Below are positions 8,375-16,869 of a DNA stretch of 64,000 nucleotides, piece by piece (positions within the stretch are counted from its first letter, which is position 1; each line of letters opens with the position of its first letter). The translations under genes were made by a program, and so were the position numbers. The notes beneath the pieces are model-generated. The model had not been told where the DNA came from, made no database searches, and saw only the letters and a list, made by a program, of their open reading frames with translations. Location of the stretch: contig NZ_QPJJ01000001.1 of assembly GCF_003337485.1 (NCBI RefSeq), positions 1 through 64,000 on the forward strand. The letters are read 5' to 3'. The stretch is from Saliterribacillus persicus (GTDB taxonomy: Bacteria > Bacillota > Bacilli > Bacillales > Amphibacillaceae).

Positions 8375-8749
8375 ATAAAAGTTCAAAAAGTAGTTGTTGA
8401 GGAAAAATCATATCCATTACACATACTACTAGACAAAAATTTTGAATTGGTAGAACCGATTAAGAGATATATAAAATACTTGGATAATTCAGGGAAAGCG
8501 CCAAATACGATTAAAACATATCGTTATCATCTCAAGCTGTTTTATGAATTTATGAGCCAGAGAGGAATTGGATTAGAAGAATTGAAATTCAAGGAAATGT
8601 CAAACTTTGTGGGATGGTTAAGTAATCCAACGGAGGAGGTAAAGGTAATAGATTTAAAACCAAAGAAGGCTAAATTGGTGACCAATAACGGTAGCATTCT
8701 GGATTTAACCGAAGAAAATACTGAAGCTGACAATACAGATCTTCAATGA
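8375..8749 (+). pseudogene. tnpA: Remnant of a Tn554-type tnpA (tyrosine recombinase), N-terminal part
   Basis: The reading frame gives KVQKVVVEEKSYPLHILLD, then PIKRYIKYLDNSGKAPNTIK and TYRYHLKLFYEFM. This is the N-terminal DNA-binding (core-binding) region of a Tn554-like TnpA. The expected start codon is ATA (8375-8377), preceded by GGTGGAG at normal spacing, so the ATG appears mutated. After about 90 residues the similarity ends in unrelated sequence, and the catalytic domain with its Arg-His-Arg-Tyr residues is absent. Not functional. Confidence 0.75.
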
Positions 8750-8763
8750 TTTAAAAAGAATAT

Positions 8764-9017
8764 CAATGCACAAGCACTTCCTAATGGCTATAATTGCGGG
8801 ACCCTGTCCTCATGCAAATGCTTGTTTAGATTGTACGAACTTCTGTACAAGTAAGCAATTTCTAAATGAACATAAAGAGCACTTACACCGCACTAAAGAA
8901 ATATTAAATAGGACTAAGCAGAACCAATGACAGCGTCAGATTGAAACTAACGAACGTGTTAAAAATAGAATAGAGTAAATTATTCATTCGTTAAAGGAGA
9001 CGAATGCAGATGACTAG
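8764..9017 (+). pseudogene. tnpB: Remnant of Tn554-type tnpB, C-terminal end
   Basis: Reads [10 protein letters not shown], then after a frame change [36 protein letters not shown] and so on to ETNADD. The Cys-rich tail is characteristic of TnpB C-termini in Tn554-like elements. Two in-frame stops interrupt it (TGA at a likely Trp, TAA at a likely Glu/Gln position). Its natural stop TAG (9015-9017) overlaps the start of tnpC, as in intact elements. Joined to tnpA by an internal deletion of most of both genes. Confidence 0.75.
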
Positions 9018-9375
9018 CAAGAGTAACACAACTGCTATAATTCAACTATCCTAAGAAAAGTCAGAGAAGACAAGAATTAGGGTTGAAAAGACAATTTCAG
9101 AGATGGCATTGAAAAAAGAGAAGGTAAATTTTAATTCCGTTGCACAAAAAGCAAAGGTTTCAAAGTCATGACTTTACAAACAAAAGGATATTAGAACTAT
9201 ATTGTAGACATTAAGAGGGATCCAAATAAGTGAGTTAAGTCCTCGTAAAAATAGTATAAGTGTCCGTTCAAAGTAAGCATTAATAAAGACCTTTAAAAAC
9301 CGTATAAAGGCGCTAGAAGAAGAGAACAAACAATTAAAAGGTCAAGTTCAAAAATTACATGGCAAGTTGTTTTAG
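9010..9375 (+). pseudogene. tnpC: Decayed Tn554-type tnpC (DUF6262-like)
   Basis: A full-length frame of 122 codons with a ribosome site (AAAGGAGACG) but four internal stops. It can be read as MTSKSNTTAIIQLS*, then SEMALKKEKVNFNSVAQKAK, VSKS*LYKQKDIRT, LSPRKNSISVRSK* and ALEEENKQLKGQVQKLHGKLF. The short HTH-like middle and the C-terminal coiled coil match TnpC of Tn554-type transposons. One stop replaces an expected Trp (TGG to TGA), as in the tnpB remnant. Confidence 0.8.
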
Positions 9376-9474
9376 CTTTTTCGGTTTTCTTACTTTTAAA
9401 TAGAAATTCAATGAATAGCTAATGTTTTTAGTATTACTTTAAAATAAATTTATTTCCATATAGAGGTGGATTCT

Positions 9475-10437
9475 ATGGCTAAAATTGACAATGTACTTGC
9501 TATTCTGTGGATGCTTAGTTCAGGTGAGAAAATTACTGCAAAACAAATTTCAGAAAAGTTAGAGATGAATATAAGGACTGTGTATCGTTATATTGATACA
9601 CTTTCAATAAGTGGTGTACCTATAATTTCAGACGCAGGACATAACGGTGGATACACTTTATTGAACAATTTTATTGAAGCTCCTCTTTTTTTTGATTTTG
9701 AGGAACAAACCTCGCTATTTCACGCTGCTGTTTTTGCAGAAGAAGCGGGTTATTATGGAGGTGAAGCACTAAATAGAGCTATTTCAAAGCTAAGAAAATA
9801 TTCGAATCAAGAGCAGGAAACAAATATAAATCAACATGTAACTAGTCTCGAAGTAATAAGTCGATTAAGTTCCCTCGCTATGGAACCTTTTTTGAAGAAG
9901 TTGGATCAGGCCGTAGCTGAGGGATACTCTGTAAAAGTTCTATACCATAAAAGTGCTGAAGGGCAATCAAAGTATAGATTGCTGGATCCGTACAGAATTA
10001 TTTATTGGAATAATAAATGGTATGTGATTGGCTTTTGTCATCTTAGGAATGCTATCCGTAGTTTTAGAGTAGATCGAATGGAAAGTCTAATGTTAACCGA
10101 AAATAAGTTTAACCGACCAGAAAATTTTTCAGCGCGTGACTTTTTTATGAAAAATCTTGTTCCAACTATAGATGATAAGGAAGGGATTATTTCTTTGGTT
10201 ATTAATGGAGATAAAAGTTCATTGAGTGATCTTTGCCAACATTGGTTTTTAGGAAATTATTTACAAGAGTGGACTTCAAATCAAGCAGTATTTCTTCTTG
10301 AGAAAGATATGATACATACATATGTACCTTATTTACTTTTACCGTACGGTAAATCTATTCGAGTTATTGAGCCAATCAGTCTTAAGAAAAGAATGATCGA
10401 AGTTTTGTCGGAATTAATAAAATTTCATCAAATTTGA
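9475..10437 (+). CDS. YafY-type HTH/WYL transcriptional regulator
   Basis: A 320-residue regulator. Residues about 1-60 form a winged helix of the HTH_11/DeoR type (AKQISEKLEMNIRTVYRYIDTLSISGVPI). Residues about 135-210 form a WYL domain (VKVLYHKSAEGQSKYRLLDPYRIIYWNNKWYVIGFCH), which binds small molecules or nucleic acid in relatives. A C-terminal WCX region follows. A GTG nine bases upstream is possible, but AGAGGTGG fits the ATG at 9475. The gene lies next to a transposon remnant and 75 bases before a DJ-1 family gene, with a hairpin in between. The DJ-1 gene is a plausible target; not shown. Confidence 0.85.
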   Translation: MAKIDNVLAILWMLSSGEKITAKQISEKLEMNIRTVYRYIDTLSISGVPIISDAGHNGGYTLLNNFIEAPLFFDFEEQTSLFHAAVFAEEAGYYGGEALNRAISKLRKYSNQEQETNINQHVTSLEVISRLSSLAMEPFLKKLDQAVAEGYSVKVLYHKSAEGQSKYRLLDPYRIIYWNNKWYVIGFCHLRNAIRSFRVDRMESLMLTENKFNRPENFSARDFFMKNLVPTIDDKEGIISLVINGDKSSLSDLCQHWFLGNYLQEWTSNQAVFLLEKDMIHTYVPYLLLPYGKSIRVIEPISLKKRMIEVLSELIKFHQI

Positions 10438-10440
10438 ATA

Positions 10441-10467
10441 CTTCCCTGACGCTAGGTGTCAGGGAAG
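10441..10467 (+). terminator. Terminator after the WYL regulator
   Basis: Perfect 10-bp stem CTTCCCTGAC/GTCAGGGAAG with a 7-base loop and a T-rich tail. Confidence 0.75.
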
Positions 10468-10512
10468 TTATGTTATCTTTGGCTATATTAAATGTGATTG
10501 GAGTGTTATTAG

Positions 10513-11145
10513 ATGCAAACAAAAAAAGTTTTTCTTTATGTATTTAATACAATGTCGGACTGGGAATATGGATATTTAATTGCGGAACTAAACTCAGGGA
10601 GATATTTCAAAAAAGATTTAGCACCTTTAAAAGTAATTGGAGTAGGAGCTAATAAAGAAATTATTACTACAATGGGAGGACTGAGCATAAAACCAGATAT
10701 TTCTCTTGATGAATGTACCCTTGAGCGTACGGATCTTATAATTTTACCTGGAGGGAATACTTGGGGAGAAGATATTCATCAACCTATTTTGAAAAAAATT
10801 GGTGAGGCTTTAAAGCTGGGCACTATTGTTGCTGCAATTTGTGGTGCGATTGAGGGACTAGCGAATGTTGGATACCTAGATTCTAGAAAGCATACAAGCA
10901 ATGACTTAGAGTATATTAAAATGGTCTGTCCTAATTATAAAGGGGGAAAATTTTATGAGATGGGACCTGTAGTATCTGGTGAGAATTTAGTTACTGCATC
11001 AGGAGTAGCTCCTCTGGAATTTGCGATGGAAGTAATGAAAAAATTAGATGTATTTGCACCAGATACATTACATTCATGGTATAACCTAAATAAAAGTCAT
11101 AAACCCGAATATTTTTTCCAGTTAATGGACTCAATAAGTAGATGA
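10513..11145 (+). CDS. DJ-1/PfpI family protein (class I glutamine amidotransferase-like)
   Basis: A 210-residue flavodoxin-like protein of the DJ-1/PfpI superfamily. The nucleophile elbow is AAICGAIEG (Cys about 117), with acidic D16/E18 near the N-terminus (MSDWEYGYLIAEL) and ILPGGNTWGE as the following loop. Family members act as chaperones, deglycases, glyoxalases or proteases, and the chemistry here cannot be assigned. No ABC or amidotransferase partner is adjacent. It is located between the WYL regulator and a strong terminator, as in regulator-effector pairs common in Firmicutes. Confidence 0.85.
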   Translation: MQTKKVFLYVFNTMSDWEYGYLIAELNSGRYFKKDLAPLKVIGVGANKEIITTMGGLSIKPDISLDECTLERTDLIILPGGNTWGEDIHQPILKKIGEALKLGTIVAAICGAIEGLANVGYLDSRKHTSNDLEYIKMVCPNYKGGKFYEMGPVVSGENLVTASGVAPLEFAMEVMKKLDVFAPDTLHSWYNLNKSHKPEYFFQLMDSISR

Positions 11146-11190
11146 GCTAAAAAAATCAACTTAGTAGTTTGATATTAATTTAAATAATTA

Positions 11191-11226
11191 CCATGCTTTA
11201 GACGATGGCTAAAGCATGGTTTTTGT
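11191..11226 (+). terminator. Terminator after the DJ-1 family gene
   Basis: Stem CCATGCTTTAG/CTAAAGCATGG, 7-base loop, then TTTTTTG. Confidence 0.85.
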
Positions 11227-11462
11227 ATATAACTTAAAATAAAGACCTTAAATAGCAGTATAAATGCACCTTGATCTTTCATTTTTTTACCTGTTTTTCA
11301 TAAAATAAGTAATTTAGTTATGCCGTCTTTGAAGACACGTACTCAAAGCAAAGAGGTTGCTGTCATAATGTTTTTTTCACTTTACTCTTTATATGATATA
11401 TATTCTCAGCATGAGGAGATTTGACTTTCCCACCTCTGTGAAGGTGAACATTTCCTAATTAA
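11227..11462. other. Intergenic stretch with a possible tnpC scrap
   Basis: No supported gene. Bases 11238-11270 resemble the tnpC segment at 9282-9313 (AATAAAGACCTT shared, then GTATAAA). This could be a second sliver of the same transposon family. Otherwise featureless. Confidence 0.35.
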
Positions 11463-11495
11463 AAAATCACATCCTTTACAATAAGATGTGATTTT
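11463..11495 (-). terminator. Terminator of the sigI-rsgI operon
   Basis: Stem AAAATCACATC/GATGTGATTTT with a T-run on the minus strand, directly after the rsgI stop. Confidence 0.85.
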
Positions 11496-11499
11496 ATGA

Positions 11500-12681
11500 T
11501 TATCTCTCATAATATTTATAATTGCTTTTACCATTATCATGTATAAATTTATTATTTCTATTATCGCTATTGTTTTTTAGTTGCTTTGAATTCGAAATAT
11601 TAGATCGGTCAGAACTTTTTTCTTTTACCTTTCCATTGTTAGCTTTACTATTTTCCTTTTTTTCCTTCTGTTTGTCTTTATGACTTTGTATCCAAGCTTT
11701 TTTCTCTTCTTTTTTGTCGCTTATTTGTTGTTTTTTATCTTCTACTTTCTCTTTCACAGCTTCTTTCTTACCATCCGTTTTTTCTTTTTTACGTTCTTTA
11801 TCTTTGTTTTTTTCTTGGTTTTGTTCTTGGTTATTTTCTTGCTTTTTCTTTTCTTTCTTTTTATCCTTTTGTTCATTAGCAGGCTTTACATTAGGTTGAT
11901 TTGTTTCTTCAGAATCCAGTTCTTGTTCACCACTATTTTTTTGTGAGTCATTCTCTTCTTCTGAATCATTATAATAAAAATTTTGAATAATTTCTCTTTC
12001 CTCATCATTTAAAGATGTATTTTCAGAATTAGTGTTTTTTACTTTATTTTCATGGATTTCTGAAGCTAATATTTCATTCATCGATTTCTTTTGCTCCATA
12101 GCAGTCTCTCGAATGGAGCTTGACACCTCAAATATTGCAAGTTCATAAGATTTCTCAGAAAAATAGGCATCTAACTCTTCTAACATTTCACTTCCATTGT
12201 CTAAATAACTAACACCCATTAATATTGCTCGGTTATTATTTAAATCGTATTGATCAGATGCTCTTTCTACTAATAGATCCATCCCATTTGTAATCGTTTG
12301 ATCCATCAGTTCTAAATTTTGGATCAAAATCTTTCCGTCTTCATTAAGAGGATCTACTTCAATAATCCTCATTTCTTTATCCACCATCAATTCCACACTA
12401 GGATTAATATCTAAACTAACCACAGCATATGCTTCTTCCTCATTCGTCCACAAATATAAAGGTGTAATAAACAAGGCGAAAATGATTGCCATTGTCGCTA
12501 CTTTCCATCTATAATTTTGCAAAGAGAAAAAAGACAAAAAAGCTTCTTCTTGTTTTTTTTCAAAAACTACTTCCATTCCAATATCTTCGTTTGATATCGG
12601 TTTTGCTTTGTGGAATTGACCTTGGTGGTCCATTACAACGATATACCGCTTCTTTTGTTCCACAATAACTCCTTTGTTCAC
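11500..12681 (-). CDS. rsgI: Anti-sigma-I factor RsgI
   Basis: A 393-residue single-pass membrane anti-sigma factor. Residues 1-50 form the cytosolic RsgI domain that binds SigI (MNKGVIVEQKKRYIVVMDHQ). The membrane helix is about 61-79. The extracellular part starts with the family signature SLDINPSVEL. In RsgI proteins the Asn-Pro bond (here N93-P94) is the known autocleavage site. From about residue 225 the tail is extremely rich in Lys, Glu, Asn and Gln and is likely disordered or wall-associated. It has no carbohydrate-binding module of the clostridial type. The start is GTG overlapping the sigI TGA (GTGA), with AAAGGAGG upstream, indicating translational coupling. Confidence 0.9.
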   Translation of the reverse strand: MNKGVIVEQKKRYIVVMDHQGQFHKAKPISNEDIGMEVVFEKKQEEAFLSFFSLQNYRWKVATMAIIFALFITPLYLWTNEEEAYAVVSLDINPSVELMVDKEMRIIEVDPLNEDGKILIQNLELMDQTITNGMDLLVERASDQYDLNNNRAILMGVSYLDNGSEMLEELDAYFSEKSYELAIFEVSSSIRETAMEQKKSMNEILASEIHENKVKNTNSENTSLNDEEREIIQNFYYNDSEEENDSQKNSGEQELDSEETNQPNVKPANEQKDKKKEKKKQENNQEQNQEKNKDKERKKEKTDGKKEAVKEKVEDKKQQISDKKEEKKAWIQSHKDKQKEKKENSKANNGKVKEKSSDRSNISNSKQLKNNSDNRNNKFIHDNGKSNYKYYER

Positions 12682-13415
12682 AGATCTACCTCCTTTAGGT
12701 AATCCTTTAGATACACGTAGTCACCAGATAAAATAAGAAAAATTGCTAACGTATATTTTCGATTGCGTTCTAGAGTTTTCTTACTTACCTCCACATGATT
12801 TAATAGAGCTTTAATTGGTATTTTTTTCTTCTTAAACACATATTCTCGCAACTTAGCATCATTGTACAAAACTTTCGCCACCCGAATAGCTGATTCTCTG
12901 GCATCCTGATGCTTTGGCGATATTACCGTTAACTCTGAAAAAGATAAGTGATATTCTTTCAGTTTTTTTGAAAATTCTTGAATTTCTTGCTTTCTATTCC
13001 AAGAATCTTCTTCAGCTTTAAACTGTGTTTTTGAAGCCTGGATTTCCATGGGATTTTCCAATTGCTCATCATGTTCTTGCATATCTAAAGAAGTTGTTAC
13101 AAGCTGTCTTTTTTCTTTGCGGATAAAATCAATCACTTTTCGTTTAATTACTAAACGAGCAAATGATAAAAACGTAGCTCCTTTATTCGGAGAATAATCA
13201 TGCATTGCCTCATTAAAAGCCATCAATCCTATGCTAAATTCATCATCTGTGGTTCGATATATATAACGTTTACACACTTCTGATACACATTTAGCAATAA
13301 AGGGTTGATAATTTTTTAATAATTGATTCTCTAAGTCCTTATCGCCTTGCTGGATTGCTTCTATCTGTTCTTCTAAAGTTATCGACTCGTCTGCTAACTG
13401 GCTATTTAACATCAT
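12678..13415 (-). CDS. sigI: RNA polymerase sigma factor SigI
   Basis: A 245-residue sigma-70-like factor of the SigI group. It has a conserved region 2 (LLKNYQPFIAKCVSEVCKRY, DDEFSIGLMAFNEAMHDY, KGATFLSFARLVIKRKVIDFIR) and a C-terminal HTH-like region (VSKKTLERNRKYTLAIFLILSGDY). In B. subtilis SigI responds to heat and cell-envelope stress. It is held inactive by RsgI, encoded next and overlapping by 4 bases. GGTGGTGAT lies before two adjacent ATG codons (13415, 13412). Confidence 0.92.
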   Translation of the reverse strand: MMLNSQLADESITLEEQIEAIQQGDKDLENQLLKNYQPFIAKCVSEVCKRYIYRTTDDEFSIGLMAFNEAMHDYSPNKGATFLSFARLVIKRKVIDFIRKEKRQLVTTSLDMQEHDEQLENPMEIQASKTQFKAEEDSWNRKQEIQEFSKKLKEYHLSFSELTVISPKHQDARESAIRVAKVLYNDAKLREYVFKKKKIPIKALLNHVEVSKKTLERNRKYTLAIFLILSGDYVYLKDYLKEVDL

Positions 13416-13722
13416 CTATCACCACCAGCACTATATTTTTCGTACGTATATATAGTTTTTCGACTCTATTACATTTATTTTTAATTAAATTTATATTCAT
13501 TTTCATTCTACTTCACCATCTATCATTGTCATTTTTAACGCTTAATACCTATGGTAAAGGAAGTCCTATCTATCATCTACCATTATTGTTTTACACTTTT
13601 TTAAGTTTCGTTATCAAAGTTTGGGTAAAAATAATCATTTTTTCATACTTTTGTAACAAAGTTGTTACATATTGCTAAATACCCTTACACATCAATTTGA
13701 AACCTTTGGATTAGACGTTAAA
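13416..13722. other. sigI upstream region
   Basis: AT-rich. Two CGAAAAA motifs on the minus strand near 13440-13460 could be sigma-I-type -10 elements, but no ACCCCC -35 partner is visible, so no promoter is called. No small ORF with a ribosome site was seen. Confidence 0.4.
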
Positions 13723-13748
13723 AAGCTTGCGGGCTAATCCGCAAGCTT
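13723..13748 (-). terminator. Terminator of the serine protease gene
   Basis: Perfect 10-bp stem AAGCTTGCGG/CCGCAAGCTT with TTTTTAA on the minus strand. It abuts the stop codon. Confidence 0.8.
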
Positions 13749-14566
13749 CACTCATTATTCATTTGATAATAATAATCTATTGGAACTGCGAGCCCCACTT
13801 TGCCGTGTGTATTATTATTTTGAGTGGCGAAAATGACTGCTATTACTTCTCCGGCTTTATTTATAACTGGGCTCCCACTATTCCCGCGATATACCGGTGC
13901 ATTCAGCATAAGAACAGGCATTTCCCACGAGTCTAATTCTTGATAACCAATAATTTTTCCTTCATTTGCAATTCCGTTAAACTGTAGCGGATTACCTATA
14001 AAATTTATTGCTTCATTGTTTTCAAATGTCGTTTCTTTGGCTAACGTCAAAAAGGGTAAATTATCACCTTCTACTTTTAAAACTGCTAAATCTATATTAG
14101 GATAGGTTTCTTCTACAGTTGCTTGAAATAAGCCATCTTCCGGATAACCTACTGAAAGTTGGGTTTGATCTTCTATTACGTGATAATTTGTTAGGATTCT
14201 TCCATCTACTGAAATAGAAAATCCAGTTCCTTTGTTATCATCGCCCTCTATCACAACAACGCTTTCTCTATATTCTTGAATAACAGGATCATTGTAGAGC
14301 TTTGTTGAGGTTATTAAAAAATCAATTGCAGGAATAGAAAATGTTCTAGGAATAACTGCAATTACTTGTATTACCATGGCAAAGGCAACTAACCAAAAAA
14401 TCCACTTTGGAAATGGGCGTTTTGTTTTTGGCTCTTTCTCTTGTTCTTCTTTTTCCAATACTTTTCTTTTTTCTTCTTCCAAGATTTCTAATAGCTCATC
14501 CTGGTCTATCTCTTCGTATAAATCTTCATCTATAATATCAGGCTTATCCTGGTTTGATTTGAACAT
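13748..14566 (-). CDS. Membrane-anchored trypsin-like serine protease
   Basis: A 272-residue S1-type protease. An acidic cytosolic head (residues 1-50, Asp/Glu-rich, EEEKRKVLEKEEQEKE coiled-coil-like) precedes one membrane helix (about 55-73) and an extracytoplasmic chymotrypsin fold. The triad is H129 (TNYHVIE), D159 (NIDLAVLK) and S230 (YRGNSGSP). It resembles HtrA/DegP catalytic domains but has no PDZ domain. It probably works in envelope protein quality control. The frame opens at a TTG (14584), but GAGGTG fits the ATG at 14566. It lies next to sigI-rsgI, which also concerns envelope stress, with a terminator between them. Confidence 0.88.
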   Translation of the reverse strand: MFKSNQDKPDIIDEDLYEEIDQDELLEILEEEKRKVLEKEEQEKEPKTKRPFPKWIFWLVAFAMVIQVIAVIPRTFSIPAIDFLITSTKLYNDPVIQEYRESVVVIEGDDNKGTGFSISVDGRILTNYHVIEDQTQLSVGYPEDGLFQATVEETYPNIDLAVLKVEGDNLPFLTLAKETTFENNEAINFIGNPLQFNGIANEGKIIGYQELDSWEMPVLMLNAPVYRGNSGSPVINKAGEVIAVIFATQNNNTHGKVGLAVPIDYYYQMNNE

Positions 14567-14718
14567 AAAGCACCTCATTAACAAGAAAATTAATTATCTT
14601 ATTATTATAGCATGTGAAATGGGAATTTCAGAATGATCGTTATTTATACGATTTGAAAAGAATATTCTTTTACATTATATTTAATATTGAAAGAAAAAAT
14701 ATAAATGGAGTGAATATT

Positions 14719-15264
14719 ATGTTATTAGATGAAATATTATCCTTTAACGAAAAATTTGTAGAAGAAAAAAACTATCAAGCCTTTGAGACTGATAAATTTC
14801 CAAATAAACGTGCGGTTGTTTTTACTTGTATGGATACTAGGTTAGTCGAGCTTTTACCAAATGCCCTTAATTTAAAGAATGGCGATGTGAAAATGGTTAA
14901 GAATGCTGGAGCTATCTTAACTGATCCCTATGATAGTATTATGAAAAGTATCCTTGTTGCAGTGCATGCTTTGCAAGCAGATGAAGTATTTGTAATTGCT
15001 CATCACGGTTGTGGAATGAATAAATTTGATACAGAAGGTTTCTTAGAAGCAGTTAAAGATCATGGTATCGACGAAAATACAGTTAATAACATGGATCATG
15101 ATCCAAAAGAATGGTTGGTTGGCTTTAATGATGTAACTAAATCAGTTGAACAGTCCGTTCGAGTTATAGAAAATCACCCATTATTACCAGAAAGCATCCC
15201 TGTACATGGACTTGTAATTGATCCAAGTACTGGAAAACTAGATCTAGTTACAAAAGGGTATTAA
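14719..15264 (+). CDS. Beta-class carbonic anhydrase
   Basis: A 181-residue zinc enzyme interconverting CO2 and bicarbonate. The zinc ligands and catalytic dyad are visible as C37-x-D39-x-R41 (CMDTRL), H95 and C98 (HHGCGM). It resembles the short YtiB-type group of Bacillus. The reading frame extends upstream to 14614, but the TGGAGTGA site fits the ATG at 14719 and the extra N-terminus is not family-like. Confidence 0.93.
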   Translation: MLLDEILSFNEKFVEEKNYQAFETDKFPNKRAVVFTCMDTRLVELLPNALNLKNGDVKMVKNAGAILTDPYDSIMKSILVAVHALQADEVFVIAHHGCGMNKFDTEGFLEAVKDHGIDENTVNNMDHDPKEWLVGFNDVTKSVEQSVRVIENHPLLPESIPVHGLVIDPSTGKLDLVTKGY

Positions 15265-15294
15265 TTATTAGTGACACAAAAATTCTCGAATACA

Positions 15295-15340
15295 AAACCC
15301 TGTACCTCAATACTTCGTTAAGTATTGAGGTACAGGGTTT
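15295..15340. terminator. Bidirectional terminator between convergent genes
   Basis: Perfect 21-bp stem AAACCCTGTACCTCAATACT... with a CGTT tetraloop. It serves the carbonic anhydrase (+) and the aldo/keto reductase (-). Confidence 0.85.
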
Positions 15341-15360
15341 ACCTTTACTTACTTTTCCTA

Positions 15361-16191
15361 TTAATTATCATAATCAAACTCATCAGGATGAGGCCCGATT
15401 CGCTTTTCTTTGTTTATGGTTGCCATTTTTTCTAAATCTTCGTTAGACAGTTCAAAATCAAAAATATTTACATTCTCTTCTTGTCTATTTTTATGAACAG
15501 ATTTAGGAATGGTAATAATCTCAGTTTGATATTGCCAGCGTATAATAATTTGAGCAGGTGTTTTACTGTGTTTTGCAGCTAATTCCTGTAAAACAGGATT
15601 ATCAAAATATCGTGCTTTACCCAGTGGGGCCCATGCTTCTACTAAAATATCATTTTCAGTACAATATTTCCTCGTTTCATCCTGTTGTAATTCCGGATGT
15701 AGCTCAATTTGATTAATCATCGGTTTAATTTTAGCATGCTTCATCAATTCAATTAAATGGTGTGGCATGAAATTACTTACCCCAATAGCCTTTGCTCTTC
15801 CCTCTTCATAAATATCCTCTAATGCTCTGTAAGTTTCCACAAATTTTCCTGGTACTGGCCAGTGTACTAAATATAGATCTACATAATCCATATGTAGACG
15901 TTTAAGACTTCTATCAAAAGCTTTTTTCGTATCCTCATAACCTTGCTCATCATTCCAAACCTTTGTCGTAACAAATATTTCTTCACGCGGAATGCCACTG
16001 TCTTTTATTGCTTGTCCTACGTCTTCTTCATTTGCATACAAGGAAGCAGTATCAATATGGCGATACCCAATTTCTAATGATGATTTCACCGCTTGATATA
16101 CTTCTTCGCCAGGCTCAGCTTTATAAACACCTAAGCCAATTGCGGGAATCTTTGTACCATTGTGCATATTTCTAGTCGTAGTTAAACTCAT
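15361..16191 (-). CDS. Aldo/keto reductase
   Basis: A 276-residue NADPH-dependent oxidoreductase with a TIM-barrel fold. The catalytic tetrad is D47, Y52, K77 and H110 (GYRHIDTASLY, TTKVW, YLVHWPVP). The cofactor segment IPKSVHKNRQEEN is present near the C-terminus. It resembles B. subtilis YvgN, a methylglyoxal/glyoxal reductase. The real substrate is not determinable. Monocistronic, convergent with the carbonic anhydrase gene. Confidence 0.92.
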   Translation of the reverse strand: MSLTTTRNMHNGTKIPAIGLGVYKAEPGEEVYQAVKSSLEIGYRHIDTASLYANEEDVGQAIKDSGIPREEIFVTTKVWNDEQGYEDTKKAFDRSLKRLHMDYVDLYLVHWPVPGKFVETYRALEDIYEEGRAKAIGVSNFMPHHLIELMKHAKIKPMINQIELHPELQQDETRKYCTENDILVEAWAPLGKARYFDNPVLQELAAKHSKTPAQIIIRWQYQTEIITIPKSVHKNRQEENVNIFDFELSNEDLEKMATINKEKRIGPHPDEFDYDN

Positions 16192-16399
16192 AAAAATTGC
16201 CTCCTTTTAATTTTTCACCGCTTCGATTTAATTTTAACGAATAAGCAAAGAGAATAAAAATATTTGAATTGACAAAAAAGAAAAGCAATTTAACCATTTT
16301 CCAATATCAAGCTAAGTCACGGATTATTCACTGTAAATTAAAAATAGAGTTGTTTAATTTTTATGCGTCTTGGAACAAAATCGTTCATTTACCATTCGG

Positions 16400-16610
16400 A
16401 GTAACTTCAGACTTTTTCCTTCCCACAGTAGCAATTATCTAGAGCTTACTTAATTTTTTCTAATATATATTGTTGAAAAATCAGGATAACAATAGCGGAA
16501 ATTGTGACTTCGGAATGAGCACGCATGCAGTGATCCACTTGGTAAAGTGTGTTTCTTTACCAAGTGACCTGAAGTAGTACTCGCGAAAAGCAATTGTGTG
16601 TAACAAGAAT
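16400..16610. repeat. Dispersed intergenic repeat, copy 1
   Basis: Matches the stretch at 57625-57840 along about 200 bases. Shared blocks include GCAATT.TCT, a TGTTGAAAA block, AGCACGC, and the exact core GATCCACTTGGTAAAGTGT (from 16532). The core continues into TTTCTTTACCAAGT, forming a hairpin, then GAAAGC-like and TGTAAC ends. The rest of the 16192-16869 gap holds no supported gene. Such GC-richer hairpin elements are common between genes in Bacillaceae. Confidence 0.7.
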
Positions 16611-16869
16611 ACATCTAAAAAATGTATAGAAGCTAATTTAGCAAAATCTATAAATGAAGCAAATAACAAAAAATGTGGGAATCATTCTAAGGAAGGGTTG
16701 CAAGGAAAGTAAAATGATTTCTTAGCAAGATAAAGTATTTTCATAACTCCTTTGTAACTTATATCGAATTTCTAAATTGTAAAGCTAGTCTAATATTAAT
16801 TGATGAAGATAGCGTATTACTATTAAGCATTTTATAAACTTATAATCAATAAGGTCGTAAGTGTTATTT

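Noticed and set aside
11680-11946. Phe-rich ORF opposite the rsgI tail
   Set aside because: It is the complement of Lys/Glu-rich codons of rsgI, has no ribosome site and no family features.
13440-13500. Autoregulated sigma-I promoter before sigI
   Set aside because: CGAAAA-type -10 motifs exist but no ACCCCC -35 element was found at suitable distance.
16440-16680. 62-codon minus-strand ORF within the repeat copy 1
   Set aside because: Overlaps the hairpin of a dispersed repeat, no ribosome site, and not kept in copy 2.
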